Shown here one piece after another: positions 12,386 through 23,482 of a DNA stretch of 64,000 nucleotides. How positions within the stretch are numbered: the stretch's first letter is position 1; every line of letters begins with the position of its first letter. The notes under the pieces are model-generated. The model ran no database searches and had not been told where the DNA came from. It worked only from the letters and a program-made list of their open reading frames with translations. The position numbers and the translations under genes are program-made. This DNA comes from Parasponia andersonii (lineage: Eukaryota > Streptophyta > Magnoliopsida > Rosales > Cannabaceae), in assembly GCA_002914805.1 (NCBI GenBank), contig JXTB01000179.1, forward strand, positions 76,611-140,610. Direction: 5' to 3'.

Positions 12386-12570
12386 AACAGTTGGTATTTA
12401 ACGGCGGTTCATAGAGAATCGCCATTATAGTAGACCAGAAGGCCTTTCTTAGTGGCTCTGGTCTAACCGCCAAGAAAAGGGTGATTTTTTTTAAAACAAT
12501 TCTCAACAGTTGGATTGGAACTGCCGAGAATGTGCTTTAACAGTAGTTCTAACGGAACCGCTGTTAAAGA
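12386..12570 (+). repeat. Left subterminal repeats of CACTA 1
   Basis: Diverged copies of a motif near TAACGGCGGTT occur in both orientations: AACGGCGGTTC at 12400, AACCGCCA at 12464, GGAACCGCTGTTAAAG at 12553. In En/Spm such subterminal copies bind the element-encoded TNPA protein. Confidence 0.75.
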
Positions 12571-13007
12571 CCATTTATAGAGGACTGAGACTAGATCGAC
12601 CCTCACTTCTTCTTCTTCCCTTCCTTCTTCCAACTGCTGAACTGGGTTATCTTCTGCTCCTCCGTGCACGGTAACTCTTATTCCGGCCCATTTTCTAGCC
12701 AAAATCACCTCCATTTATATCAAATCGTTTCATTTGACCTGGGTAAGCTTTATATGCTTGAATTTTTTATGATTTGTTCATATTTTAACAATTTTTGAAA
12801 GTAGAATTTGTTTACGAAATTTTATGATTAACCATTGCAATTCCCGAGTAATGTGTAGTATTATTATTTTTTGTGTATTTTTTGGTTGTTTTAGGTTCTA
12901 ATTTAGTCGGGAATATCAATTTTAGCATAAAATCTATAGTATTATTGCATTTTAGGTCACTTAGAGTTAATTTTTTTTTTTTATTTTCATTCAATCCGAA
13001 TTTTTTT

Positions 13008-13760
13008 ATGTCTGAAGAAGCTGTAGAATTTTATTCAGAGTGTATTGGTCATGCTCAAAGTATTGGTATTCTGAAACCTCAATAGTCAGCGGAATTTCAA
13101 AGCAACGGTGTAAGTGTTGGTAATCCCACTCTCGTTGATCACACAGATTTAGAGCTAACTCATAGGATTATGCCTGCTAAGCATGAGGCATATATTATCA
13201 ATAGTCGAAATTTTAATACTAAGTCTCGTGATGATATGTGGGCTAATCATAATAGTGGAGTTAGTCTTATTGCACAAACCATGTACTTTGCTAGTGTTAT
13301 GGATAATATCCCTATTGAAGGAAGTATGACCTACTATAGAGAACTAAAAGAGATATAAGAGCTTGATTATTGTGCATTTAGGGTCCTGGTTTTTAAATAT
13401 GATTGGGTTGAAAGTAATCATACGGTCGAAGTGGATGATTTGGGTTTTAAGTTGGTTAACCTATAGAGAGTAGGTCATAAAGATGATCCTGTCATTTTAG
13501 CCTCACAAGCAAAACAAGTATTTTACATTACTGACCTATTAGATAATGATTGTTCTGTAGTACTTTCCATGAAACCAAGAAATATGAGAAATAGTGATAA
13601 TCTTATTGAAGTTGAAGTACTTGATGAGCTTAACACAATTTACATAGCTTTGGGAGACATTGATGGTTTCGATACTGTAGAAGGAACTACATGATCATAT
13701 TCTCAGGATAATGGTGATGGTATATAGATTAATATTGACTGCGATTAAATAATATAAGGT
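13008..13760 (+). pseudogene. TNP2 transposase C-terminal remnant (DUF4218/DUF4216)
   Basis: The frame opens with ATG at 13008 and reads EEAVEFYSECIGHA, which matches the C-terminal part of the same gene in CACTA 2 (EEAVEFCSEYLAN, near 50105). It continues through segments such as SGVSLIAQTMYFAS and LASQAKQVFYITDL, the DUF4216 region of plant CACTA transposases. At least three in-frame stops occur (13083, 13356 and near 13465). The whole N-terminal and catalytic part is absent: the leader (12580-13000) joins directly to this tail. The ATG is therefore probably fortuitous and no active transposase can be made. Confidence 0.85.
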
Positions 13761-13864
13761 GAATTAAATATGCATATGTTATATTATGTGTTTATTTTCA
13801 TTACTTGAAAAAATTGATTAATAAGAGTTATTCTATTTACTAATGTTTTGTTTTATTTGTTTAG

Positions 13865-15240
13865 GTCGATGAGGGACCATTTAGATGAGGATTATGCAGA
13901 GCATCAGAAGAAGAAGGCAAAAAGAAGGGCTACGCAGTGTAAAAAAACCATCAAAATGAGGAATAGAGGAGAACTAATTCCTTTAGAGTGGAACGCACTG
14001 GGCCAAACAGTTGGGTATTGGGCATCAGGATTTGAGTCATATTTTAGTTGGTTAGCTCGTACCAAAGTTCCAATTACTATACCTAATTGGCCTAATGTTC
14101 TAAAGGAGGTTTACATTGTCAAATGAAATGACTTGAGAGTAAGTTATCTACTAACTTGTTTCTTATCATACTCTATTTGTTTATGCTACCATATGGCCTA
14201 ATTCATATTTTGTTTGATTTTTTTGTAGAGTACATTCCTAAAAATTGATAGTCAGGATAATAGAGCTTATGTGTGATTACCAATAAGTAAGAAATGGTGT
14301 GACCACAAGTCATCATTGACTAGTAAATATGTTAGGAAGTACTTTGAAGATGCTGTATAGGCTGTAAAAAATCCAGACACATTAGAAGTTCCACCAACAA
14401 GCAATTTTTACATCACTAATGAATAATGGAAGGCCTTTGTTGCATCTAGAATAGATCCCAACTTACTAGAGTTGAGGAAGAAAAACTAAGAAAGACGTGC
14501 AAAACAACAATATCCATACCGCATTTCTCATAAGTCTTTCGCAAGGTTGGAAAGAGAAATGTAAGAAGAAGAAGGAAGTATACATCCAACTGAGCGGACT
14601 AAGCTGTGAAGAAAATCCAGAAAAAATCCAAAAGGAGAATATGTAGATGATACTATAAGAGAAAAAGGCGAAAGAATTATCAATTCTATTTATTATATAT
14701 ACTTTGGTATTTATAACTGAAAATTTAATTAACTAAATAATGTTTTACTTCTTTTGTAGGATATATTATATGAGCTACAAGACAAGAGAGAGATCATTGA
14801 AATTGGATCCAATGACATTCTTACTCAAGCACTGGGAAGTCCTTAGCACCCAAGTCGTATTCAAGATAAAGGTAAATTTGTAGCACAAAGGGAAGTGTTC
14901 AGGAGGCCTGGTGGAGGATTAAGAGAATTGAAAGAATGCCAATTTCACTATGAGAGACAAAGAGATAAAGCATAGGAGGAAAAAATTAGTTAGTTGGAAG
15001 GAATATACGAAGAACGCCTCCAAAAGCAAGATATTATATTGAAACAAAAATTTGACAAGTTTCAAAACATGATTTTGAAATCCATCAGTGCACTTGAAAA
15101 AAAAATCCAAAAGCTGGTATCCATGAGCCACAAATGGATGTTGAAGATGCCAAGATAGATATTGATGATCCTGAAGTGCTTGAATTTTATGCCGCGATGC
15201 CTGAAGTAGAAGACAATAGTGCAATGCTAATCTCGGTAAA
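13865..15240 (+). pseudogene. TNPA-like gene (plant transposase Ptta/En/Spm, Transposase_24)
   Basis: This is the second gene of the CACTA element. In En/Spm its product binds the subterminal repeats and helps bring the ends together. Exon segments: MRDHLDEDYAEHQKKKAKRR with a basic stretch (13868 on), LVARTK and PITIPNW blocks to 14126; after a likely intron (donor GTAAGT near 14140, acceptor TTGTAG near 14228) comes KAFVASRIDPNLLELRKKN (about 14430-14490); then, after another intron, SNDILTQALGSP (about 14810) and a coiled-coil-like tail (KFDKFQNMILKSISALEKK, near 15050). Those blocks are typical of Transposase_24. Several in-frame stops break it. Confidence 0.82.
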
Positions 15241-15303
15241 AACTATACTAGTGTAGCTTTTCTATCTCTTTATGTGTATATAATATAATTATACTAATAT
15301 ATT

Positions 15304-17000
15304 CAATATGTAGTATACACCATATAGGTTGATGATAGAACCAGATAATGAGATAGTTGTCGCCAGTTTCATTGTGAATACTGGAGTAATTACGATTCAT
15401 GGGATGGATTTAGGCAAGGATCATGTCCAAGTTTCAATCAAAGAGGTATTCAACAAGCATGCAGTCTTCCTGATTCCCATTCCATCTGCCAATAACTTCC
15501 TAGTCATCAATGCAATTGATACACAAGTATCTTAGTTTAAGTATCTAGTACTACTTGGGAATGATGAGGTAAATTCTCAAATTTTTACTCAACTATTTTA
15601 ATACAATATACATCATTCTAACTAATTAAAATAAAGCCACAAAGGAAGAAAAATGTGTCACTGCCTATGCAGCTAGTGAGTCAACCTTAATAGAAAGAAG
15701 TGGTTCCTTCTTCATCATCTAGTGCTAGGCTCGTGCATTCGGAGTTTCCTACACAAACTCCTTATCTTCTCCCAATATTGAAGTTTTTGTATTCAACAAC
15801 TTCAAAATTCAACATTAACTTCAATGTTACAATACCGATAGAACAAGAGATATGCAGGATTGAGAAGAGTCAATTTTATGTGGCAACGGAGGACATAAAA
15901 CATTTCTCTCTTCTCCAAGAGATTTGCGCTATATGCATCTCGGTGTATATCAAGTAACTACACTAATATATTTTCTTTTTTTTTATATACATATTGTATA
16001 TTTTCTTAATTTATAGCAACATAATATATTTTAAGTTTTAATTAGGTATTTGTACTATGAACTCTTAAGTTTGGAACGATTACACTTATTTCAATTTGTT
16101 CATCCTGCTGTTATATCTAAAGTTCCTGGTACAAAGAATGATAATCATCCTTGTGATCCTGCACAAAGACTCCATGTAGCGAGCAAAGGGATGCTATTAT
16201 TTGTTCCTTATAATCTTGGATAAATATTATCTTTCTTTGACTAAAATGTTATATGGTTGAGTTATTTATATTTTTTTTGTAATTATAATTGGTTACTTTG
16301 CTTTGGATAGGTAATATTAGATGTTGATGGTGATTAATGTGGCCCAAGAAAATATTTATTTCTTTGATCCACTTGGATAACGACCAAGACAAGATGTCCA
16401 AAATCTCATAAATTTGTTAGTGTAGTTTATAATATAATATACTTGAAATATATTTATCTAATTAATCCATTAGTAATATGATACGTGTTTTCTTTTAGTG
16501 CATTCCAAATATATAATGCGGACAAACAAAAAATAGGACAACGACCAAGGTGGTATGTAATTATGGTATGATCCATAATGATTATAATATGTACTTATTA
16601 ATCTTTTGATGTTTATATATTTTAACTATATATAGTTCTCATTATAATCATAGTATCCATTTCAAACCAATTACGTGGAGTGTGGTTTTTATGTCTTGTA
16701 TATAATGCGAGACTTAGTGAAGGATAATGGTCCAGTGGATTATATTGGATCAAATGTAAGTAGCTTGATACTTTACTTCATTTGTCTAAAAGTATTTAAG
16801 TTCAGACATGTAATTGTCATTTTTAGTTACTAAATATTATTTTTTTTTATAAACTTATAGTGTCGTGGCTAAGAAATTTATTCAATAGACGACATCAATG
16901 AAATGTGTGAAGAATGGGCTGTAACCATAAGCAATCATCTATGATTGGTCTCGATTGGTTAGACTATATTCTTGGACTTAGTTATTGGTATAATTTATCG
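15304..17000 (+). pseudogene. DUF8039-like plus Ulp1-like cysteine protease (C48), broken
   Basis: The first part (15329-15535) contains VASFIVNTGVITIHGMDLG and FLIPIPSA, like the DUF8039 region of plant CACTA proteins. Downstream are blocks of a Ulp1/SENP-like SUMO protease: FVPYNLG (about 16200), MLMVINVAQENIYFFDPLG (about 16320-16378) with the expected Asp, and ECGFYVLYIMRDLV (about 16680) with the nucleophile Cys. The position where the catalytic His is usual (HW before MLMV) reads TAT TAG at 16314-16319, so His appears as Tyr and Trp as stop. Exons are separated by AT-rich introns. Many CACTA and Mutator-like elements carry such protease genes; their role in transposition is unproven. 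Confidence 0.72.
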
Positions 17001-17299
17001 GAATTATGTTGCAAGTGTTAGTGATATGCTCAAGTATTAGATTATATTTCTAATTCATTGACTTTATGTATGTTAGATAGATTAATCTAACCTTGAATTA
17101 AGTAAATTAACTTGCAAGTGGTAGTGGTATATACATATTGTATTGTATTTATCTATGTAATAGAACTTTAGTTATATACATTTATTTGTAAATTTATCTA
17201 GGTTTGGATATTGTAGAAGTCAAATGAGACTATTTATACAGGTTTTTATAGTGTGAATTTTGTAAATTACCCCTGGGAAAGGGAAAAAAATTTCCCCTG

Positions 17300-17610
17300 G
17301 GGGTAGGTCTTAAACAGCGGTTCCAGATGAACCGCCGTTAAAAGGCACCACAAACCCATTAATAGTGCTTGTAACCGCCATGAAAGAATATCAATTATGT
17401 AGTTCCAATTGAACTATCGTAATTGATATATCTAACAGCGGTTATAATCGCTGTTGAAGGTATCAATTACAGCGATTCCGATGGTTCAATAGGAACTATC
17501 GTAATTGATATATCTTTAACGATAGTCGATAACTATCGTTAAACATGTCATTTTTTAATAGTATTTGCATTTACTATAGTTATCAACCGCCGTAAAATCT
17601 TAAATTACGG
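17300..17610 (+). repeat. Right subterminal repeats of CACTA 1
   Basis: Several copies in both orientations of AACAGCGGTT and its complement: AAACAGCGGTTCC (17314), GAACCGCCGTTAAAAG (17330), TAACAGCGGTTATAATCGCTGTTG (17433-17456, a near-palindrome shown here in parts only), and TAACGATAGTCGATAACTAT near 17520. They match the left-end motif and probably bind the TNPA-type protein. Confidence 0.78.
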
Positions 17611-17653
17611 CAATTTTTAACCACTGTGATTGTCTCTTTTTGTAGTAGTGTTA

Positions 17654-20165
17654 TCATGGCTATAGCTAAACCAAATATGAACTCCAAGTATTTATTTTTA
17701 AAATATAATAAAAAGAGTTTAACAACTCTCTATACAAACCCACAAGTGAACCAATCTCAAATACCATCAATTATGCTACAATAATGATGCTTTGGTTCAA
17801 CTCAAATGAAGTCATGAGCCACACCGTCAACTCAATACTAATAACTCAATCAAAATTTCTATTAAGTGCTTTAAACATGTCATTTCTCTTCAAAACATAT
17901 TTAAACGTGATAGAAGCTCTTTTTAAAATCTCAAAACTTTGTCAAAATTTTTTAAATATTGCTCTCCAAGAAATTCATAAGCATACCTTCTTTTCATATA
18001 AGTCTTACTCAACTTGTAACATATTTAACACTAAAAATTTTAAAAACCCAGTTTATGTTTTCAAAGGGAATATCACACATTAATTTATATAACTCAAATT
18101 CTATTAAACACCAAATCAAGTATACTAATTGATAATTTGCATTCATTTGAAAATCTAATTTCCATCAATTTAAAAGCTCTATGAAAATCATGTGCATTAT
18201 TATGTACAACCTAAGTCCCTTCAAGACTTACGTATTCAAAACCATACTACCTCCATTTGAAGCCCAAATGAAACATCATCCAAAGTTTCCAACACTAAGA
18301 GTTCTCAACACTTAGGATACCAAATTAAATCAACCACATAAGTGCTCATTTGTCCAATTGAGACCACTAGGGTAAGGTCAACCCAACTTGACTTAACAAA
18401 TAAAAATTATGTATTACATAACAAGGATTTAACAATCCAAAGATCATAAATATCATGTATGCAAATAAAATAAATTACATATATAAATGAAAATTTTGAA
18501 GAACAAACATGTCTAATTAACAAGGCATATTAAACCATAATAACAAGATTTCACAAACCTTCCAAACTAGGATAAATTCTAATATTTTTTTCATTCACAC
18601 AAGGTTCTAAACTAGATACCACAACCAAGTTTTATTTAGTAAAATTTATGTAACAAGATATTATAAATATGGTATTTTAAACATTTGCATAATTCTTCCA
18701 AAAATTTATATTTATGATGTATTAATTCGTACCAAAACTTTTCTAAGAAATCAAATTTGTTTCTCAAGTTATCACATAAATTATTCGTTAAATGTCCCAT
18801 GCAGAGTTCCAAGTTAATGTGTAAATAAATATATGAAAGTACATTTTTGCTTCGAAGTTCAATTCCAAGAATATTCATTACATTCAACACGAGAAAGATA
18901 CTTGAAACTTTAAGTTTATAAAAACTTCCTTTGTCTAAAGAATTCTCCAACTAGCACTAACAAATATAAATAAGGATTAATTTAGTACCATAACTAAATT
19001 TTATAACTAGCACTAACAAATATAAATAAGGATTAATTTAGTACCATAACTAAATTTTATACAAACCAAAATTCAAATTTTACAATAGTGCAGTCCAATT
19101 TCAAATAGCCCATAAGCTTTTTTTTTCCCGAAACTATATCCATTGAAAAAGTAAATTACTTAACCTATACCCAAATTTAGAATATCCATCGTTTCCTTGA
19201 AAATAAAGATATGAAATTCATCAAATATAACAATCTACTTCATTTCAAACTATGCTAATCAATTTGAAGATTTAAACATCACTAATACCATGTAAAGAAA
19301 TTCTAAGTCTGATTAAATTACCAATAATTAATTTTTTTATTTTTATTTTTATCCAAGTTGATGATTTATTTTGAGAAAATATAAGACCAGATGAAAACCA
19401 CATCTAAATGTACAAATCTATTTTTCAATGAGTGAAAATTTTTCTTATTCCATTAACCGTGAAAATTTTTTCTAATTTCAAAAGTTTCACTTTGAAAAGA
19501 CAAGTAAACATAGACATGTAGCTAATAAGTAGGAAAAATAAATTATTACAAGTAAACAACTTACAAGAAAACATAATCATAATCTAATAATTCAAAAATT
19601 ACCCAAGAATCTCTATTCAAATTAATTCAATTATTTTACTAATGCACTACTAATGTTAAGCCAAATTTGGTGAAATAAGTACAACACCACATTTAAGCAA
19701 ATTCAATATATATCATACCAATTTATTAATCAATGAGCCATATGTCATGTAAAGATATTACCAATATGAACATTTTAATATAACCATTAACCATTAATTA
19801 CTTGAACCGAGTAATTAAATGTGTACAAAAATTCAGAAAGTTAAATTAGATCCCAACAATTTATGAAACATCAAACCAAATCAAGGTATTTAAAATATTT
19901 AGAACGAGATAGCTATCATAGAACCTATAGGTTTCACACATAACTTACTATCCGAATGGACATAGGAGTACAAATATGAATGTCCATTTAAATCAGAAAT
20001 TTTCGATAGGAGGATAATCTACTAGTCTCATATCAAGCCCAATACATCTGAGACTAGAATTTCTTGGTTATAATATCTCAAGCATACTAGAGTTTCATTC
20101 TAAGGAGATGAACGAAGAATTCACGATGAAACAGAGTAAAGACAATATATTTAGCCAATTTCTAA
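17654..20165. other. Intergenic AT-rich DNA
   Basis: No convincing coding region, RNA gene or transposon border. ORFs at 17784-18083 (plus) and 18636-18950 (minus) have compositionally biased, unrecognisable products. The only clear structure is the 56-base tandem duplication at 18951-19061. Confidence 0.55.
18951..19061. repeat. Perfect 56-base tandem duplication
   Basis: A unit starting CTAGCACTAACAAATATAAA occurs twice head to tail (18951 and 19007) with no difference that I can see. The identity implies a very recent event, or a sequence-assembly artefact. Confidence 0.85.
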
Positions 20166-21657
20166 GTGATGTATAAGGTATTTGTCGGGATCACTTTTGA
20201 CAAATTATATGTCTAACCTGGAATTTTTGGGTGCTTTGAATTCAATGGTGACATTCTGAAATTTCGTTGAAAAAGTCACTTTTTCAAGTGAGCTTACTGG
20301 ATCCTAAAATGACCGTCCAAGCACCAAGTGAACAACGAGAGATTTTTTCGATCATGATTAGCTTAGTATAGCTATCATCTCGAGGTAGGAGTTCAATTAT
20401 CTAGTTTTATACTTGTTTTGATTTATAATTAAATTTAAATTGATTTATGAAAAATCATAGTTTATGCGATGGTTTAATAAGTTATGGAAACATATTTGAT
20501 TATACTGGAATTGGACTGTGTAGACTTTTGTTTATATTTTTAAATTGTGATTATAGGGTAATACAGTGGTGTACTGCCTATATTACAGTAAATCTTAGAA
20601 TAATGCCAAGTGGGTCTTTGATGCATGGTTATTATGAAGTATTAAATATTGTACATACCATAGGATCATACATAAGATACATTTTAGGCATTGCGGTGTT
20701 TAGTAGATGGCTAGTACCCTTGCCCTCGATGAAAGCCCATAAACCTGTGTGGGGTCTTCTGATTACTCTCTACTCAGTAGACGTAGACATTCAGTTGTCC
20801 CTCCAGTTTGGTAAGCATAGACACATAGGTGTTTCACTAGTTTTCTGGGATAGGTATCAGGTAGAGAGTATTTAGTGCACATAGTACGAGTTACTCTGGT
20901 TCGTGATGAGAGGTTGTGAGCTCATGGGATGGGATGATTTATGATATATATAATAATGTGGTATTAGTTTTAGTTTTGAATATATGATTATTCTGGTTAT
21001 CTATTATTTTATAATCTTGGCTTATAAATGGATTTTAGAAAAGGCATTAACTATGCAAGTTTTGTAAAATTGTATCCATTCAAAAAGTTAATTGAATTCT
21101 ATTGAGTATGTGAATGTTCACCCCCCTTACTTCTCCCGCTTTCAGGTGTTTATCTATATAAGGTAGTTGTGCCGGTAGTTAGACAAGTTGCATAGCTTGC
21201 ACTTGCTTTTTACTCCTCTTCTCTGGTGGGTGTCTATATTCTGTTGACATTCTTTCCTTGTTCAATTAATTAGCCAAGATTTATAAATCTACTAAGTGGA
21301 TATATGAGGATGGTTTTGTTCTTAATTTGAGAACTTGAAACTACAAGTGATTTAATGTAAATTATATTGGACATTGGATTAAGTTTTCAATTGAATTCAA
21401 TTTACCAAAATTTATGGTTTCTCAATAAGTATCCAAATGAGATACCTGAAAATTTTCTTGAACTTTAACTTTTATTCTACTTAAGTAATTAAAACTAATA
21501 GGAGTTTTTAATAGATATAGAATTCATAATGATTTGAGGAACAAAATGAAATTATCTAATACTTGATTTCTCCTTAATTTTGTAAAATTAATATTTTATT
21601 ATATTTTCACTTAAAATTACTAAAAATCACGACTTTGAATTTCCGGTGGTGATAGCA
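20166..21657 (+). repeat. Gypsy-type LTR fragment (plus orientation)
   Basis: Shares ordered blocks with the minus-strand solo LTR at 2183-4641: GTCTAACC near 20213, CTCGAGGTAGGAGTTCAATT near 20379, GAGCTCATGGGATGGGATGA near 20919, and the end ...GGTGGTGATAGCA at 21657. The first ~1 kb of the LTR, including promoter and leader, is missing. The 142-aa ORF at 20447-20875 lies within the LTR and is not a gene. No element body follows. Confidence 0.65.
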
Positions 21658-21971
21658 CTAGTTGCAGATTTAAAATAAGTAAATAAAACAAGGTGAAGTC
21701 CTTTAGGACTTATATCAACAACATGGCATGCAGGTACTCATTTGCCATGAAAAATTTGAATTAAAGCAATACTTGAAGATGAAAGATATCTAAATGGATA
21801 ATCAATTAATTTCAAATTTTATACTGCAAGAAATTAAGATTTCAAAATACTCGAGTAAAATATCTTAATTAATTAACTTTTAGTCATGCTCTTTTGTGTT
21901 GTTGAAAATATGTGCAATACTTTTTTTTCCAAAAAAAAAATAAAACAAAATTTTAGCATAGTACGTAAAAA
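21658..21971. other. Flank left of the Sirevirus insertion
   Basis: AT-rich DNA without recognisable features. It was joined to the upstream region of the P450 at 40147 before the retrotransposon inserted. Confidence 0.5.
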
Positions 21972-21976
21972 AATTA

Positions 21977-23412
21977 TGTTAGGTCCAAAAGTTTGGCATT
22001 CTAAGTGGCAAAGTTTTGAGAACTCAAGTTAATAAAAAGAAAAAGATGTTGTTACAATAAGTCTGAAGTTGTTACAATAAGTGTTGGTTTTACAACAACT
22101 GAAACTTGCGTTTTTCTTTATATGGAAACCTTCTAGAATGTGCCCAAACATGTTTTGTTTCCATATTTGATGATTCTGGTGTTAATATAGGTGAAATATA
22201 AATGGAATTTCATGCATAGCTGTATATGATATTTTTCCTATAAATTTTCAATCAATTCCTTTTATATTTACCATATATACCATTGATTATTTTCTTATCT
22301 TTTTGTCCTTGATTGATATCTAATTGTATCTTTTTAAACAATAAATTTGGACAGGTTTCTGAAGAGAATTCATAAGGATTTTCGTCCTTAATTATTGCTG
22401 GAAATTTGCTCCTCAATTAATTAAGTTTTCTTTAGTTAATTGATTTGATTTGATGAGTGGTTATCAGATTTCCTGATCTGTTGCAATAACTCTGGATATT
22501 TAAGGAACAATTGGTTAATTTTCTTAAATCTTGGCTTTTGATTGATATTAATTGAGATATGATTTTCTAGATTAATTATCAATTTTTGGCAGGTTAAATG
22601 AAGATCTCTAGCTATCTAAAATGTGCCCAAACCAAATCAAAGGAGCAATCATGAATCTAAACATTTTCCTAGTAATTGTTCAGAAAATCTTGAAACAACT
22701 TTCTTTTTGGCTGATTACAACATTTATGGAAAGATTTTGATTTTGTTATTAATTCTTTCCTTATTTGATTTTAGCCTATTACTACAATGGACGACCAAGG
22801 GGGCTAGAATTCACCTATAAAAGCTCTACTACTCCAAGGAATTATTTATGCACTTCATTGAGAGAAATATACTTAGATAGAGCTTTTCTTTGTAAGGCAT
22901 AGAGCATGTTCTATGGCCATTGAGTGACTTATAAAGCTTTAGGGTTTTCTAGGTACTTTGTTTGAGTACATCTTATTCTTCAGGAGGAAGAACAATATGT
23001 CTTCGAGAGGAGACAGATTCGGACTAGTGAAGGGAGTTCACGTGTGAAGGATCAACAAGACGAGGGGAGCTCGCTAAATAAGATTATTGAAGTTGTTACA
23101 ATGTATTGCGGTAATTGAAAAGAGGGAGTCTTTTATTGTGTTAGTCTATTAGTGCTTATAATTTTTATAGTTTACTAATTTGTTTAATCTCTGGGCGTGG
23201 CCCTGTGGAGTAGGAGAGGTCCAAACTATGTTAAAAATGTCTTGTGTTCATTCTTTATCTTCTTGTTCTTGTTGCAACATATGCACTCGTTGTTGCAACA
23301 ACTTTTCATACATGTGTTACAAAATAATTAATTAAATATTAAAACTAAATAATTAATTGTTAAAACTAATCAATTAGTTAATTACTTGGTAATACCTAAA
23401 ACAGATCTTTCA
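21977..23412 (+). repeat. 5' LTR of the Sirevirus-like element
   Basis: TG...CA ends, 1436 bases. A clear TATA box (CTATAAAAGC, about 22815-22824) lies within the LTR and marks the likely promoter. A perfect 14-base palindrome GTTGTTGCAACAAC is at 23289-23302, with decayed relatives at 22047-22080. Compared with the 3' LTR it carries an extra block of about 20 bases that duplicates GTTGTTACAATAAG (22049-22080). Confidence 0.92.
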
Positions 23413-23427
23413 ATTGATATCAAAGCA
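23413..23427 (+). other. Primer binding site, decayed (initiator-Met tRNA)
   Basis: Directly after the LTR stands TTGATATCAAAGC, against the usual plant TTGGTATCAGAGC, which pairs with the 3' end of initiator tRNA-Met. Both differences are G to A transitions. Confidence 0.8.
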
Positions 23428-23482
23428 GAGTGACTTAATTTTTAGTGAGATTTTGGGATTTTCTGATCTGTTTTCTGTTAGC

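Larger units (their letters stand above)
12362..17650 (+). mobile_element. CACTA (En/Spm) transposon 1, internally deleted
   Basis: The left end is CACTACAAAAAAAA (12362); the right end, read on the minus strand, is CACTACTACAAAAAG (17650). Both are flanked by TTA (12359-12361 and 17651-17653), the 3-bp duplication made by CACTA elements. Inside are the tail of a TNP2 transposase, a TNPA-like gene and a Ulp1-like protease gene, all on the plus strand and all with stops. The catalytic body of TNP2 is missing. Subterminal repeats with the core AACAGCGGTT occur at both ends. Confidence 0.93.

Noticed and set aside
20447-20875. 142-aa ORF
   Set aside because: It lies inside an LTR fragment shared with 2183-4641, where the frame is not kept.
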